In this document: positions 23,165 through 31,052 of the stretch, one piece after another | How positions within the stretch are numbered: the first letter of the stretch is position 1 | How the letters are laid out: every line of letters begins with the position of its first letter | DNA from: Geminicoccaceae bacterium | GTDB lineage: Bacteria > Pseudomonadota > Alphaproteobacteria > Geminicoccales > Geminicoccaceae | Direction of reading: 5' to 3' | NCBI GenBank assembly: GCA_020446525.1 | Contig: JAGREO010000034.1 | Location: forward strand, 1-33,157 | DNA length: 33,157 nucleotides | The notes under the pieces: model-generated | Databases searched by the model: none | What the model saw: only the letters and a program-made list of their open reading frames with translations | What the model was told of the DNA's origin: nothing | Position numbers and translations under genes: made by a program

Positions 23165-26100
23165 CTATTCCGTTGCGACGAGCCGTTCCGGCAGGGCGTC
23201 GGCGAGGCGGGTCTGCGGCAAGGATCCGCTTTCGCCGACGAGCGTGAAGGCGGCCCAGAAGGCCGGATGCGCGAAGCGCGGATCACGCATCATGCTGCGC
23301 TGGGCCGTCTGCAGCGCCCTGGCCCTGGCGCCGCCGCGCTGCGTCGTGCCTTCCTTGCCGTACTCCTCGAACGTCCGGCGCATCAACTGGACGGTCGGTT
23401 CCGAGGCGACGTCCCAATGGCTCACCAGCATGCTGCGGGCACCGGCGTGGATGAAGGCCGAGGTCAGCCCGGAGAGCGCTTCGCCGCCGAAGCTGCCGTT
23501 CGGACCGGCAGTGTTGCAGGCCGAGAGCACCACCCAGTCGGCATCGAGCTCGAGCGTGGCGATCTCGCTGGCGTCGAGCAGGCCGTTCTCGTCGCTCGCC
23601 GGTGTGTCGCCTTCGGCAAGGGCGGCAGGTGGCGTCAGCACGAGCGCCGGCTCGGTGTTGCACGGCAGTTCGCCCGGCAGCAGGCCGTGGGTGGCGAATG
23701 AGATGATGCGGTAGTCCTTGAGCGGCAGTTGCCGGACCACGCTCTCGCGGGCGCGTGCACCGGTCTCGATCAGCATGCTCTCGCCGCCGATGGTGCGGCC
23801 GACCGTCTCCAGCTCTTCGGCGGTCTCCGGCAGGCTCGGCAGGGCCGCCAGCAACAGGGGGTCGAGCGTGCCGCCGTCGCGACAGGCTTCGGCCGCACGC
23901 GTCACCGCCTCGGCGGTCGAGCCTCGACCCCCCAGGATCGGATCGCCGATGCCGAGAAAGGCGTTGGCGGCTTTCGACGGGCGGAGATTGCGCCGCATGC
24001 TCACGAAGCTCTCGATCGAGCCGCTGGTCGAGAGTGCGATGGCCTCACCGAGCCAGTGCGCGCTCTCATAGTCACGGCTGTTCTCCCGGACCAGCAGCGC
24101 CGGCGGCAGACTCAAGAGCGCCCCGTCGGCGATCACGGCCACCTGATCGAAGCGCGAGAGTGTCCGGTCAAGGTCGCCGATCAGGATCGCGTAAAGCTCG
24201 TGCGACGCGTCGAGGTCGAAAGGCTGGAGCCCCCGGGTGAAGGTCAGCGCTTCGCGCAGATGCGCGACGCGGCGCTCCAGAGCCGCGCGGCCGATCGGCG
24301 CACGCCGGCCGCGCAGATTGCCCTCGTCGTCGAGCAGGAACGCGTAGACCGCTTCATCCGTGACGAGAAAGCGCAACAGGCCCTCGCCCGGCTGCAGCAC
24401 CGCCGCCGCCTGCGCCATGTCGATGGTGGATGGCGCCGAAAGCGAGCCGAATCGCGGGAACCGCGTCTGAAGCTCGCGCTCCATGCCGCTCACTTCGGCT
24501 TCCACTTGCGCCAGTTGCTCTTCGAGGACACCCGCACGCCTGCGGTCCTCGCCGCTCGGATCGGTAGCGAGGCGCAGATCGGCCAGTTCGCCGCGCACGG
24601 CTTGCGCGGCGTCCCGGCGGTCCTGCACGTCCCGTACGAGTGCTGCGATCGCCGGGTCGGTCGCGGTGAGCCGTGCCGTCATTCGCCGGATGGCCTTGTC
24701 GACCACCGGCCCGCGCGCGAGTTGCGCGGCGGTGAAGGCTTCTTCGAGGGCGCCCGGATCGAGCGGCGCCAAGGCCAGCAGCAGGTCGAGATAACGTGCC
24801 AGATCGGCCGGCTGTACGATCCGTGCGGTATCCGCCTCGGCGGCGATCTTCGCCATCTCGCGCCAGGCGGCCCGTGCGCCCGCCTCGTCCCCCGCCGCAT
24901 GGGCGATCCGACCGCGCAGGGCTTCGACCATGGCCAGATTGGCGCCGTCACCGAAGAGGAGCTTCATGCGCCGTGCAGCCTCGTCGGCGGCCTCGCCTGC
25001 GGCGACCACGTCACCGGCGGCCAGCTCGACCTCGGCGAGCCGGGCTTGGGCGAAGGCGATGGCGGCATGATCGCGCGCCTGCTCGAAGACCCCCAGAGCC
25101 TGTGTGATCGCGGTGCGCGCCTCGTCGGTACGGCCGAGTTCGGCCAGGATGCCCGCTTCGGCCGTGCGCGATTGGGCAAAGGCGATCGAAGTGCGACCGC
25201 CGCGCTGCAGCCGTCTTTCGGTCGCCTCGCGCGCCGTCCCGAGCGCCGCATCGGGATCGCCGCGGCGACGCTCGTGGACGGCGAGGTAGGTCAGATAGAC
25301 GTCGTAGGCGTCGCTCCAGGCGATCTTCCGGGCGGCGGCACCGGCTCTGGCGAAGGCGGCATCCGCCTCGTCCATCCGGTCGTCGGCGGAAAGATTGAGA
25401 CCGAGCTCGGCCAGGGTGGTTGCGAGAAAGGGATTGCCGGCCTGCGTCGCATCGCCCCCTGCAACCTCTCGATCGGCCGATTGCAGAGCGAGCGCGCGCT
25501 CGATCGCCTCGACGGCGCCCGAAAAATGACCGGCCTGGTTGTACGCGCGGGCAATCTCCAGCAGTCGAGCATGGTCCATGATCTGGGCGAGCGCGATCCT
25601 GCGTCCGTCTCGTCGGGTCTGCTCCTCGGCGAGCAGCGACAGCGGCGAACGCGTCCCGGCGCGACGCACGGCCGTCTCGTCCGTCGAGGCGGCCATGGCT
25701 TCGACGACCGGGGCGAGATGCGGCATGCCGAAGCCGACGAGGGCGCCCGGTGCGCCGTCGATCGAGGTGCGCATCGCCCATGCGGCCATCGGCCAGCCCT
25801 CGCGCGAAACGCACGTCCGGCTCCACACCGGTGCGCCGTCGGCCGTCGCCGTCTCCCGAACGGCGTCGCACCGAACCTGTGCCGCGTCCCAGATCACCAG
25901 ATCCTCGCGCGCGACGAAGGTTTCGAGCGGCTGGGAAGGATGCACGCGAAAACGCCGCAGGTGACCCGCCGGCTGCTGCCAGCCGTCGCAGGAGACGGTG
26001 AAATCCTCGATGCGCAAGGCGGTGTCGTCGTCCTCAACCTTTCGGACGCGACAGCGTTCGCCGCTGATCGCGTTGTCGACGAGCACTTCGTCACCCACCG

Positions 26101-26206
26101 CCAGACTGGAAGGCGGAACCGGACGCAGATCCTCGATGCAGGCGGTCAGCGCCAGCGCACTGGTCAACAGACCCCCGCGGGCAAGAAAGGCGAGACTTCT
26201 CGGCAT
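23165..26206 (-). CDS. TPR-CHAT lipoprotein (caspase-like peptidase fold)
   Basis: The 1,013-residue protein has a lipoprotein signal peptide with lipobox LTAC (Cys about 23), so it should be membrane-anchored outside the cytosol. Residues about 30-150 form a beta-rich, Cys-containing region (VGDEVLVDNAISGERCRVRKV). About 190-480 are tetratricopeptide-like helical repeats, and about 500-580 a charged coiled-coil-like stretch. The C-terminal ~400 residues are a CHAT domain (caspase HetF-associated with TPRs). The catalytic dyad is present, with His840 in ISFATHG and Cys897 in VLSACNTAG, followed by GGEALSGLTSAFIHAGARSMLVSHWDV. CHAT proteins are cysteine peptidases or scaffolds. The start is ATG at 26206, with GGA 8 nt upstream; a TTG at 26212 would overlap the preceding TGA. 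Activity and targets are unknown. Confidence 0.92.
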   Translation of the reverse strand: MPRSLAFLARGGLLTSALALTACIEDLRPVPPSSLAVGDEVLVDNAISGERCRVRKVEDDDTALRIEDFTVSCDGWQQPAGHLRRFRVHPSQPLETFVAREDLVIWDAAQVRCDAVRETATADGAPVWSRTCVSREGWPMAAWAMRTSIDGAPGALVGFGMPHLAPVVEAMAASTDETAVRRAGTRSPLSLLAEEQTRRDGRRIALAQIMDHARLLEIARAYNQAGHFSGAVEAIERALALQSADREVAGGDATQAGNPFLATTLAELGLNLSADDRMDEADAAFARAGAAARKIAWSDAYDVYLTYLAVHERRRGDPDAALGTAREATERRLQRGGRTSIAFAQSRTAEAGILAELGRTDEARTAITQALGVFEQARDHAAIAFAQARLAEVELAAGDVVAAGEAADEAARRMKLLFGDGANLAMVEALRGRIAHAAGDEAGARAAWREMAKIAAEADTARIVQPADLARYLDLLLALAPLDPGALEEAFTAAQLARGPVVDKAIRRMTARLTATDPAIAALVRDVQDRRDAAQAVRGELADLRLATDPSGEDRRRAGVLEEQLAQVEAEVSGMERELQTRFPRFGSLSAPSTIDMAQAAAVLQPGEGLLRFLVTDEAVYAFLLDDEGNLRGRRAPIGRAALERRVAHLREALTFTRGLQPFDLDASHELYAILIGDLDRTLSRFDQVAVIADGALLSLPPALLVRENSRDYESAHWLGEAIALSTSGSIESFVSMRRNLRPSKAANAFLGIGDPILGGRGSTAEAVTRAAEACRDGGTLDPLLLAALPSLPETAEELETVGRTIGGESMLIETGARARESVVRQLPLKDYRIISFATHGLLPGELPCNTEPALVLTPPAALAEGDTPASDENGLLDASEIATLELDADWVVLSACNTAGPNGSFGGEALSGLTSAFIHAGARSMLVSHWDVASEPTVQLMRRTFEEYGKEGTTQRGGARARALQTAQRSMMRDPRFAHPAFWAAFTLVGESGSLPQTRLADALPERLVATE

Positions 26207-26208
26207 GC

Positions 26209-26622
26209 TCAAAATCCAGGTGAATTGTCGAAGGGTCCGCTGAAGGGATTGCCGAAGGATTCTCGCTCCATTCCCTCGTCGGATTCCTTGCTGCTGTCGT
26301 CCTGACGCTCCTGCACACCGGCGCCGCAGGTGCCGCGACAGGTTTCGACCGTGACCACCGGTACCGAGGTGACGTGGCGATTGACGAAGCTGGTGAAGGC
26401 CTCGCGCGATTCGTTTCCGGACATGCGCTCGACGCGCTTCGTGAGCTGCCGGTCGAACATCTGTGCATCCAGCGGGGACGGCGCGACGGTCAGGCAGAGC
26501 GCGGCCACGGCGACGGCCTCGGACAGCCCCATGCGGCGAACGCGCAGGAGATTCGGCGGCACCGCTTCGGCCCGTGCGGTGGGTGGCGGTGAAGCGGAAC
26601 GCGCTGCGAACATCGTACTCAT
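26209..26622 (-). CDS. Small secreted protein encoded ahead of the CHAT lipoprotein
   Basis: The 137-residue product is not a family I recognise. It has a basic N-terminal part (LRVRR, about 26-30) followed by a hydrophobic segment (GLSEAVAVAALCLTVAP) and a likely cleavage site near LDA-Q (about residue 53), suggesting export. A possible shorter start is ATG at 26532, directly before the hydrophobic segment. The mature part is about 80 residues and polar. It has one close Cys pair in ETCRGTCGAG, an acidic Ser/Asp/Glu-rich stretch, and a Gly/Pro/Phe/Asn-rich end (GNPFSGPFDNSPGF). Its stop lies 2 bp before the CHAT ATG, so the two are co-expressed. A good promoter lies 20-50 bp upstream of 26622. 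It could be a partner, inhibitor or substrate of the CHAT protein; all are hypotheses. Confidence 0.75.
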   Translation of the reverse strand: MSTMFAARSASPPPTARAEAVPPNLLRVRRMGLSEAVAVAALCLTVAPSPLDAQMFDRQLTKRVERMSGNESREAFTSFVNRHVTSVPVVTVETCRGTCGAGVQERQDDSSKESDEGMERESFGNPFSGPFDNSPGF

Positions 26623-26983
26623 CCGATCATGGTTCGACCTGAGTTCAACTATTACGCGATTTTGAGGCTAGAGCCAATAGCCCATGTGACGTGCCGACGG
26701 CTCGTCCGACGCCACGAGCCGCGGAAAGCAGGAGAGCGGCCGCGCGACGGCCGGCCCGCTGCCGCGCGCGCGAATGGCGGAAAAACGATCGGAGATGCGT
26801 TCGGCGTGCCCGGGTACGCCGTGATGGTGCTCCGACGGTGGTCGCCTTTACCACTCCTTCACCCCGATCCGGGATAGTGGGTCCGACGAAAAGGGTGCGT
26901 TGGCGTCGGACAGGAAGTCCGGCGTGCATCCCGATGTTCGTAGCCTCCCCCGAACAGGGGGCCTCAGGTAGAGGAGAAGACGC
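26623..26983. other. Intergenic region between the CHAT operon and the PAS_5-like gene
   Basis: This 361-bp divergent region has no gene I can support; a short plus-strand frame at 26629-26877 is Arg/Pro-rich and featureless. It holds the minus-strand promoter at 26649-26677. On the plus-strand side there is a dyad GTCCGAC (26881-26887) / GTCGGAC (26905-26911) and a G/C hairpin CCCCC (26947-26951) / GGGGG (26957-26961) shortly before the ribosome-binding site at 26971. Confidence 0.5.
26649..26677 (-). promoter_or_regulatory. Candidate sigma70-type promoter of the CHAT operon
   Basis: Read on the minus strand, TTGGCT (26677-26672) is followed after exactly 17 bp by TAATAG (26654-26649). These are close to the -35 and -10 consensus and AT-rich against a GC-rich background. 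Transcription would begin near 26642, leaving a leader of about 20 nt before the ATG at 26622. Confidence 0.55.
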
Positions 26984-27505
26984 ATGTACTGGCTCGCCAA
27001 GCGCATGCTGCCCATACCGGCGCTGGTCGCGGCTCACCCGGCGCTGGCTTTGACGTTCCGGTTCTGGAACGAGCAGCGGGAGGATGGTCGCCTGCCGCCG
27101 CGCTGTGCTCTCGACACGCCACACTTCCGTCTGCTGGTGCCGGATGCGCACTGGATCGACATGCGGCGCGCGCGAGTGGAGGGGCTGGTCGATCTCGGGC
27201 CCCTGCGTGCCTATGCCGACGCCGTGGCCGCAGGCTTGAACCGGCCCGAACCGGTACAGCTCGGCGCCGCCCTCGTCGACGATCTGGAGAACGCCGTCTT
27301 CGTCGGTGCGCCGATCTATCTGCAGATCGATCTGTCGTTGCAGGCGCGTCCGTTCAGCTACCAGACGCTGATGGTGCCCCTGGCCGACGACGGCTTCAAC
27401 GTCTGCGAGGTGGCGATGGTGGTCGAGGCGGCGCGCCACGGGGCGCGCGAGGGGCCGCCCGGCGCCCTGGCGGACGACGACATGCAGCGGCAGGATCTCG
27501 GCTGA
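26984..27505 (+). CDS. PAS_5-like (DUF1488/PAS family) hypothetical protein
   Basis: The 173-residue protein begins MYWLAKRMLP, with ATG at 26984 and a GAGGAG site about 8 nt upstream. Its central part, FRFWNEQREDGRLPPRCALDTPHFRLLVPDAHWIDM, has the pattern of the alphaproteobacterial PAS_5 family, a short basic W-x(n)-R-x-P-x-R stretch followed by a Leu-Pro-rich strand. This is followed by VFVGAPIYLQIDLSLQARPFSYQTLMVPLADDGFNVCEVAMVVE, which fits the end of a PAS beta-sheet. It would be a small cytosolic sensor or adaptor of unknown ligand. No DNA-binding or kinase part is present. It is transcribed alone and converges with the HD gene. The PAS_5 call is a pattern judgement, not a domain search. 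Confidence 0.65.
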   Translation: MYWLAKRMLPIPALVAAHPALALTFRFWNEQREDGRLPPRCALDTPHFRLLVPDAHWIDMRRARVEGLVDLGPLRAYADAVAAGLNRPEPVQLGAALVDDLENAVFVGAPIYLQIDLSLQARPFSYQTLMVPLADDGFNVCEVAMVVEAARHGAREGPPGALADDDMQRQDLG

Positions 27506-27590
27506 CGCGATCCGGACCGTCGTGCCCGGATACGCGTCGCCACCGGCCGTTGCCGATCGCCTTCGCGGATGAATCGACCAGTCTCGCCGG

Positions 27591-28289
27591 CTATTCGGCG
27601 GCCACGACCTCGGCTTCGAGGCGGTCGACGAACGTCGAGACGAACGCCAATCGCGCTCGCGCCAGTTCGCGACCGCGCGCAGTGTTCATCGAATCCGCCA
27701 GGCGGTGCAGTTTGAGGCGGACATGATCGATCGCGAATTTGCGATCGTCGAGCGGGCGTGCGCGCCCGTGAAAGTCCCCGGGATCGAAGAGCCGCCCGCC
27801 CATCTGGCCCGCGACGTGAAATAGCCGGGCGAGGCCGATCGCGCCCAGTGCTTCGAGCCGGTCGGCGTCCTGCAGGATCGCCGCTTCGAGCGTGCGTGGC
27901 CGAAGACCGGCCGAGAAGCTGTGCGCCTCGATGGCGTGGCAAACGGCCTCCAGCCGTTGCGAATCGAACCCGAGCTCGCCCAGAACCGGACGGGCCGCGT
28001 CGGCCGCCATACGTGATGCACGATGGCGCTCGGGGTGGTCCTTCGGCAGATTGACGAGATCGTGCAGGTAGCAGGCCGCCAGCAAGACGGCCCGGTCGAC
28101 GCGCGTTTCAGCAGGCGAAGGCGGCTCGTCGAGGCTCTCGGCGATATCCCGGGCCGAGCGCCAGACGCGCGCCAGATGATCGATGTCGTGTGACGGATCG
28201 GCGGTCATGTGGCGATCCACCACCGCGCGCAGCCGCTTCTCGAGATCGTCCAGAGCGTTCACGCACGGCGTTGCATCGTCCGGCGTCAT
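27591..28289 (-). CDS. YedJ-like HD-domain phosphohydrolase
   Basis: The 232-residue cytosolic protein has the HD-superfamily metal ligands: His38 (DPSHDIDHLARVW), His76-Asp77 (LAACYLHDLVNLP) and Asp141 or Asp143 (ILQDADRLEALGAIGLAR). The last block and the following FHVAGQMGGRLFDPGDFHGR...DHVRLKLHRLADSMNT closely resemble the YedJ group of predicted nucleotide/phosphoester hydrolases. The exact substrate is unknown. ATG at 28289 is preferred over GTG at 28292 because GGAGG lies 7 nt ahead of it. The ribosome-binding site is within a 20-bp tandem duplication. It lies 99 bp downstream of gpsA on the same strand and may be co-transcribed with it. Confidence 0.9.
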   Translation of the reverse strand: MTPDDATPCVNALDDLEKRLRAVVDRHMTADPSHDIDHLARVWRSARDIAESLDEPPSPAETRVDRAVLLAACYLHDLVNLPKDHPERHRASRMAADAARPVLGELGFDSQRLEAVCHAIEAHSFSAGLRPRTLEAAILQDADRLEALGAIGLARLFHVAGQMGGRLFDPGDFHGRARPLDDRKFAIDHVRLKLHRLADSMNTARGRELARARLAFVSTFVDRLEAEVVAAE

Positions 28290-28295
28290 CACATT

Positions 28296-28335
28296 GCCTC
28301 CGGGCGGGTATCGGGGCCTCCGGGCGGGTATCGGG
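28296..28335. repeat. Perfect 20-bp tandem duplication covering a ribosome-binding site
   Basis: GCCTCCGGGCGGGTATCGGG occurs twice back to back at 28296-28315 and 28316-28335. Read on the minus strand, each unit ends with GGAGGC, so the Shine-Dalgarno of the HD gene exists in two copies, one properly spaced and one 20 nt further upstream. The exact identity of the two copies suggests a recent event. Confidence 0.85.
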
Positions 28336-28388
28336 CGCCGCCTTTCCCGCCCGAATCTCTCGAAGAGCGTACATCGTCATCGGCGCCG

Positions 28389-29366
28389 TCATTCGCCCGA
28401 CCGCAGGGGACGGGCCAGCAGACGTTCGATGGCCTGCGTCAGGCTGGTGCGGCCCTCGATCACGTCGGCCACCGCCTGGGTGATCGGCAACTCTACCTCG
28501 TGTCGGGCGGCGAGGTCGAGCGCCGCCTGCGCGGTCCACGCCCCTTCGGCCAGCCGATGGCCAGCGGCACGAAACGAATCGGCTGCGGCACCGCCGGCGA
28601 GCTCGCGGCCGAACGCCATGTTGCGCGAGGTGGCGCTGGTCGCCGAGAGCACCAGATCGCCCAATCCGGCCAGCCCGCCGATCGTCTCCGGGCGTCCGCC
28701 CAGTGCGGCCGCCATCCGGCCGATCTCGGCCAGGCCCCGGGTGACGACGGCGGCACGGGCGTTCTCGCCGAGCCCGAGCCCGCTCACCGCACCGGCGGCG
28801 ATGGCGACGACGTTCTTGAAAGCGCCGCCGATCTCGATGCCGGTCACGTCGTCGCTCGGATAGAGGCGAAAGGTCGGCGAGGACAGGGCGGACGCCAGAT
28901 CGCGGGCGCGATCCAGCGCGTTCAGGCCACAGACCAGCGCCGTCGGCCGGCCGAGCGCCACCTCCCGGGCGAAGGAAGGCCCCGAGAGCACACCCGCATC
29001 GGCATGCGGACAGCAGACACGGACGATTTCGGTGACCCGTGCGCAGCTTTGACGCTCGATGCCCTTGGCACAGACCAGGAGCGTCGCGTCGACGCTTCGC
29101 AACGGCTCGAGAACCCCCCGCATCGCCTGCACCGGAACGGCGGAGAGAAGCAGCGGCATCGCCCCGAGCGACCGCAGCTCGCTCGTCACCTCGATTTCTT
29201 CCGGCAGCACGATCCCTTGCAGGCGAGAGACGTAGGTGCGCTCACGGCTCAGCCGCGCCATCGCCTCGGGATCGCGCCCCCAGAGAACCGGGCGGTGGCC
29301 GGCGCGCAGCATCGCCAGGGCGAGTGCTGTGCCCCAACTGCCGGCCCCGACGATGCCGATGTTCAT
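28389..29366 (-). CDS. gpsA: NAD(P)-dependent glycerol-3-phosphate dehydrogenase
   Basis: GpsA interconverts dihydroxyacetone phosphate and sn-glycerol 3-phosphate, supplying the backbone for phospholipids. The 325-residue protein starts MNIGIVGAGSWGTALA with the GxGxxG/W nucleotide motif at residues 7-12. It contains LLLSAVPVQAMRGVL, CAKGIE, VLSGPSFAREVALGRPT, and the substrate region GIEIGGAFKNVVAIAAGAVSGLGLGENARAAVVTRGLAEI with the conserved Lys in FKN. GLAGLGDLVLSATSATSRNMAFGREL follows. All are characteristic. ATG at 29366 is preceded by a GGAG site 4 nt away; a longer open frame upstream is not supported. In this context it is followed by the HD gene and there is no tsaD beside it. Confidence 0.97.
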   Translation of the reverse strand: MNIGIVGAGSWGTALALAMLRAGHRPVLWGRDPEAMARLSRERTYVSRLQGIVLPEEIEVTSELRSLGAMPLLLSAVPVQAMRGVLEPLRSVDATLLVCAKGIERQSCARVTEIVRVCCPHADAGVLSGPSFAREVALGRPTALVCGLNALDRARDLASALSSPTFRLYPSDDVTGIEIGGAFKNVVAIAAGAVSGLGLGENARAAVVTRGLAEIGRMAAALGGRPETIGGLAGLGDLVLSATSATSRNMAFGRELAGGAAADSFRAAGHRLAEGAWTAQAALDLAARHEVELPITQAVADVIEGRTSLTQAIERLLARPLRSGE

Positions 29367-29759
29367 TCCGCTCCGGCCCTTCGCATGGAGGCACCCTCCC
29401 GGCGGATCACCCGATCCTCGCGCCGCTCTATCGCAGGCTGCGGACGATCGGGGCAAGTGCGGTCTTCGCCGTGCTCGACGAGACGAGGCTCGAGCACCAC
29501 CTGTTCCATTGTGCAACTTTACCGCGATAGACCGCGTCCTTCTGTGGCCGATCGGTCACGACGCCGGCTTCCTCGACTTTGTGGTTCGCGCGCCGGGCCC
29601 CGAAATCCGCTGGTCTTAACGAAAGATCAACTTTTTCCGCGGCTTGCCGGTTCTGCATGTCAGCCATGCGCACACGGGCGATGTAGGCGTGCCGGCCCCG
29701 ACCTATGTTTGTGCAGTGCAGCATGGATGCACGCAGGACCTGTAACGAGGAGTCAGATC
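29367..29759. other. Intergenic region upstream of gpsA and the 72-residue small gene
   Basis: This 393-bp stretch carries no gene I can support. Open frames in it, on both strands, are Arg/Ser/Pro-rich and match neither codon bias nor families. It must hold the promoters of gpsA (minus) and of the small gene at 29760 (plus). An AT-rich patch at about 29615-29640 is the least GC-rich part. GTGCA at 29712-29716 and TGCAC at 29728-29732 form a short dyad close to the small gene's start. No confident -35/-10 pair was found. Confidence 0.5.
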
Positions 29760-29978
29760 ATGAACGAACGCGCTACGCAAAACTTCGAGTTGAATCGGGA
29801 ATTGGCACGTATGCCGAGCCACGCCGAGTGTCAGCGGATCATCGCCGAAGCCCATCGCATGCGCGACGAGGTGGTGCGTGAGATGTTTCGCCGCATCTTC
29901 ACCTTCGGCCGCACGACGAAGCGGCGTCCGGCGCACGAGGCGCCGGCGGGCGGCATGCCCACCGGTCACCCCGCCTGA
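29760..29978 (+). CDS. Small hypothetical protein (72 residues)
   Basis: This short gene has a strong GAGGAG site (29747-29752) exactly 7 nt before its ATG, better than most of its neighbours. The product is charged and helical: MNERATQNFELNRELARMPSHAECQRI... has an acidic-basic amphipathic stretch at about residues 14-50, with EAHRMRDEVVREMFRRIF as a likely helix. A basic Pro/Gly tail (GRTTKRRPAHEAP) follows. Short proteins with a similar A-R-x-M-R-x-E-x-x-R-x-L/F layout occur in Alphaproteobacteria, but I do not recognise the family. It has one Cys (residue 24) and no signal peptide. It converges with the patatin gene 20 bp away. It is probably a real small protein; its function is unknown. 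Confidence 0.72.
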   Translation: MNERATQNFELNRELARMPSHAECQRIIAEAHRMRDEVVREMFRRIFTFGRTTKRRPAHEAPAGGMPTGHPA

Positions 29979-29998
29979 GACACGGCATCGGCTCGTGA

Positions 29999-31021
29999 TC
30001 AGAGGAATTTCTCGACGATGTCGGTCGTACTGCGTCGGCCGACATCGTCGAGATGATCGCGAACGAAGAGATCGGCCCTGGTCCGTCCGAGGTCGAACAG
30101 ATGATGCAGGAAACGGCGGTCGGCGTTGAGCTTGCTCGACATCGAAAGCGGCGCCATCTCGCGCTCGGCGTCGATCGTGTGAATCCGCAACTGCTTGTAG
30201 CTCGTCTCGTCGAGGGCGTGCTTCTGCAGAAGCTTGCCGACGAAGTGGATCGCCCGCATCTCGCGCATCAGGCTCGAATTGAACGCCAGCTCGTTCATCC
30301 GGTCGAGGATTTCCTGAGCCCGCATCGGCACGTCGTCGATGACGATCGGATTGATCTGGACGATCAGCACGTCGCTGCAGTCGGTGTGATAGATCAGCGG
30401 GAAGATCGGCGGGTTGCCCATATAGCCGCCGTCCCAATAGAACTCGCCGTCGATCTCGATCGCCTGGAACAGGAATGGCAGACAGGCCGACGCCAGCACC
30501 GCGTCGACCGTGATCTCCGCATGGTCGAACACCTTGATGCGGCTGGTCTTGACGTTGGTGGCGCACAAGAAGAGCTCGACCGCCCGGGTGTGGCGCAGCA
30601 GGTCGAAATCGACCACCTCGAGCAGCAGCGACCTCAGCGGGTTGATCGCGGCGGGATTGAGCTGATAGGGCGAGAACAGCCGCGTGGCGGCATCGAACCA
30701 CAGCCAGGCGGCGGAAAGGTCCATGTTGCCCGGGCTGGACAGTCTGTCCCAGATCGAGGGCTGCAAGGGACTCCACGCCGCCAGGGCGGCCGTCCTGTTC
30801 CAGAATTCGCCGAGGGCGGCCCGCGCCCCCTCGTGTCCGCCGGCCGCAAGACCATGCGCGACCACCGAGGCGTTGATCGCCCCGGCGCTGGTGCCGGATA
30901 TGCCGACGATCTCGACCTCCTCGACCTCGAACAGCCGGTCGAGCACGCCCCAGGTGAAGGCGCCGTGCGCGCCGCCGCCCTGAAGGGCGAGGTTGAGCCG
31001 CTTGCGTGCGGAACCGGTCAT
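29999..31021 (-). CDS. Patatin-like phospholipase with DUF3734 C-terminus
   Basis: The 340-residue protein is a patatin-family serine lipase with a Ser-Asp dyad. The oxyanion motif GGGAHG is at 15-20, the nucleophile elbow GTSAG at 43-47 (Ser45), and the catalytic Asp197 in DGG (WDGGYMGNPP). The C-terminal region after about 210 (QINPIVIDDVPMRAQEILDRMNELAFNSSLMREMRAI) matches DUF3734, which occurs with bacterial patatins. No signal peptide is seen, so it is probably cytosolic. It starts 31 bp after the 3-hydroxybutyrate dehydrogenase stop and is likely co-transcribed with it; this pairing recurs in proteobacteria that use polyhydroxybutyrate. A role in PHB or lipid turnover fits, but is not proven by the sequence. 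Confidence 0.94.
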   Translation of the reverse strand: MTGSARKRLNLALQGGGAHGAFTWGVLDRLFEVEEVEIVGISGTSAGAINASVVAHGLAAGGHEGARAALGEFWNRTAALAAWSPLQPSIWDRLSSPGNMDLSAAWLWFDAATRLFSPYQLNPAAINPLRSLLLEVVDFDLLRHTRAVELFLCATNVKTSRIKVFDHAEITVDAVLASACLPFLFQAIEIDGEFYWDGGYMGNPPIFPLIYHTDCSDVLIVQINPIVIDDVPMRAQEILDRMNELAFNSSLMREMRAIHFVGKLLQKHALDETSYKQLRIHTIDAEREMAPLSMSSKLNADRRFLHHLFDLGRTRADLFVRDHLDDVGRRSTTDIVEKFL

Positions 31022-31052
31022 CCGGCCGCGGCACCATCCTGAATACGCCCGT

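Noticed and set aside
23729-26305. An 858-codon plus-strand frame opposite the CHAT gene
   Set aside because: It lacks motifs and is antisense to a protein with signal peptide, TPR and CHAT features.
29428-29724. A 98-codon minus-strand frame upstream of gpsA
   Set aside because: There is no ribosome-binding site, the composition is atypical and no family is recognised; it is treated as intergenic.
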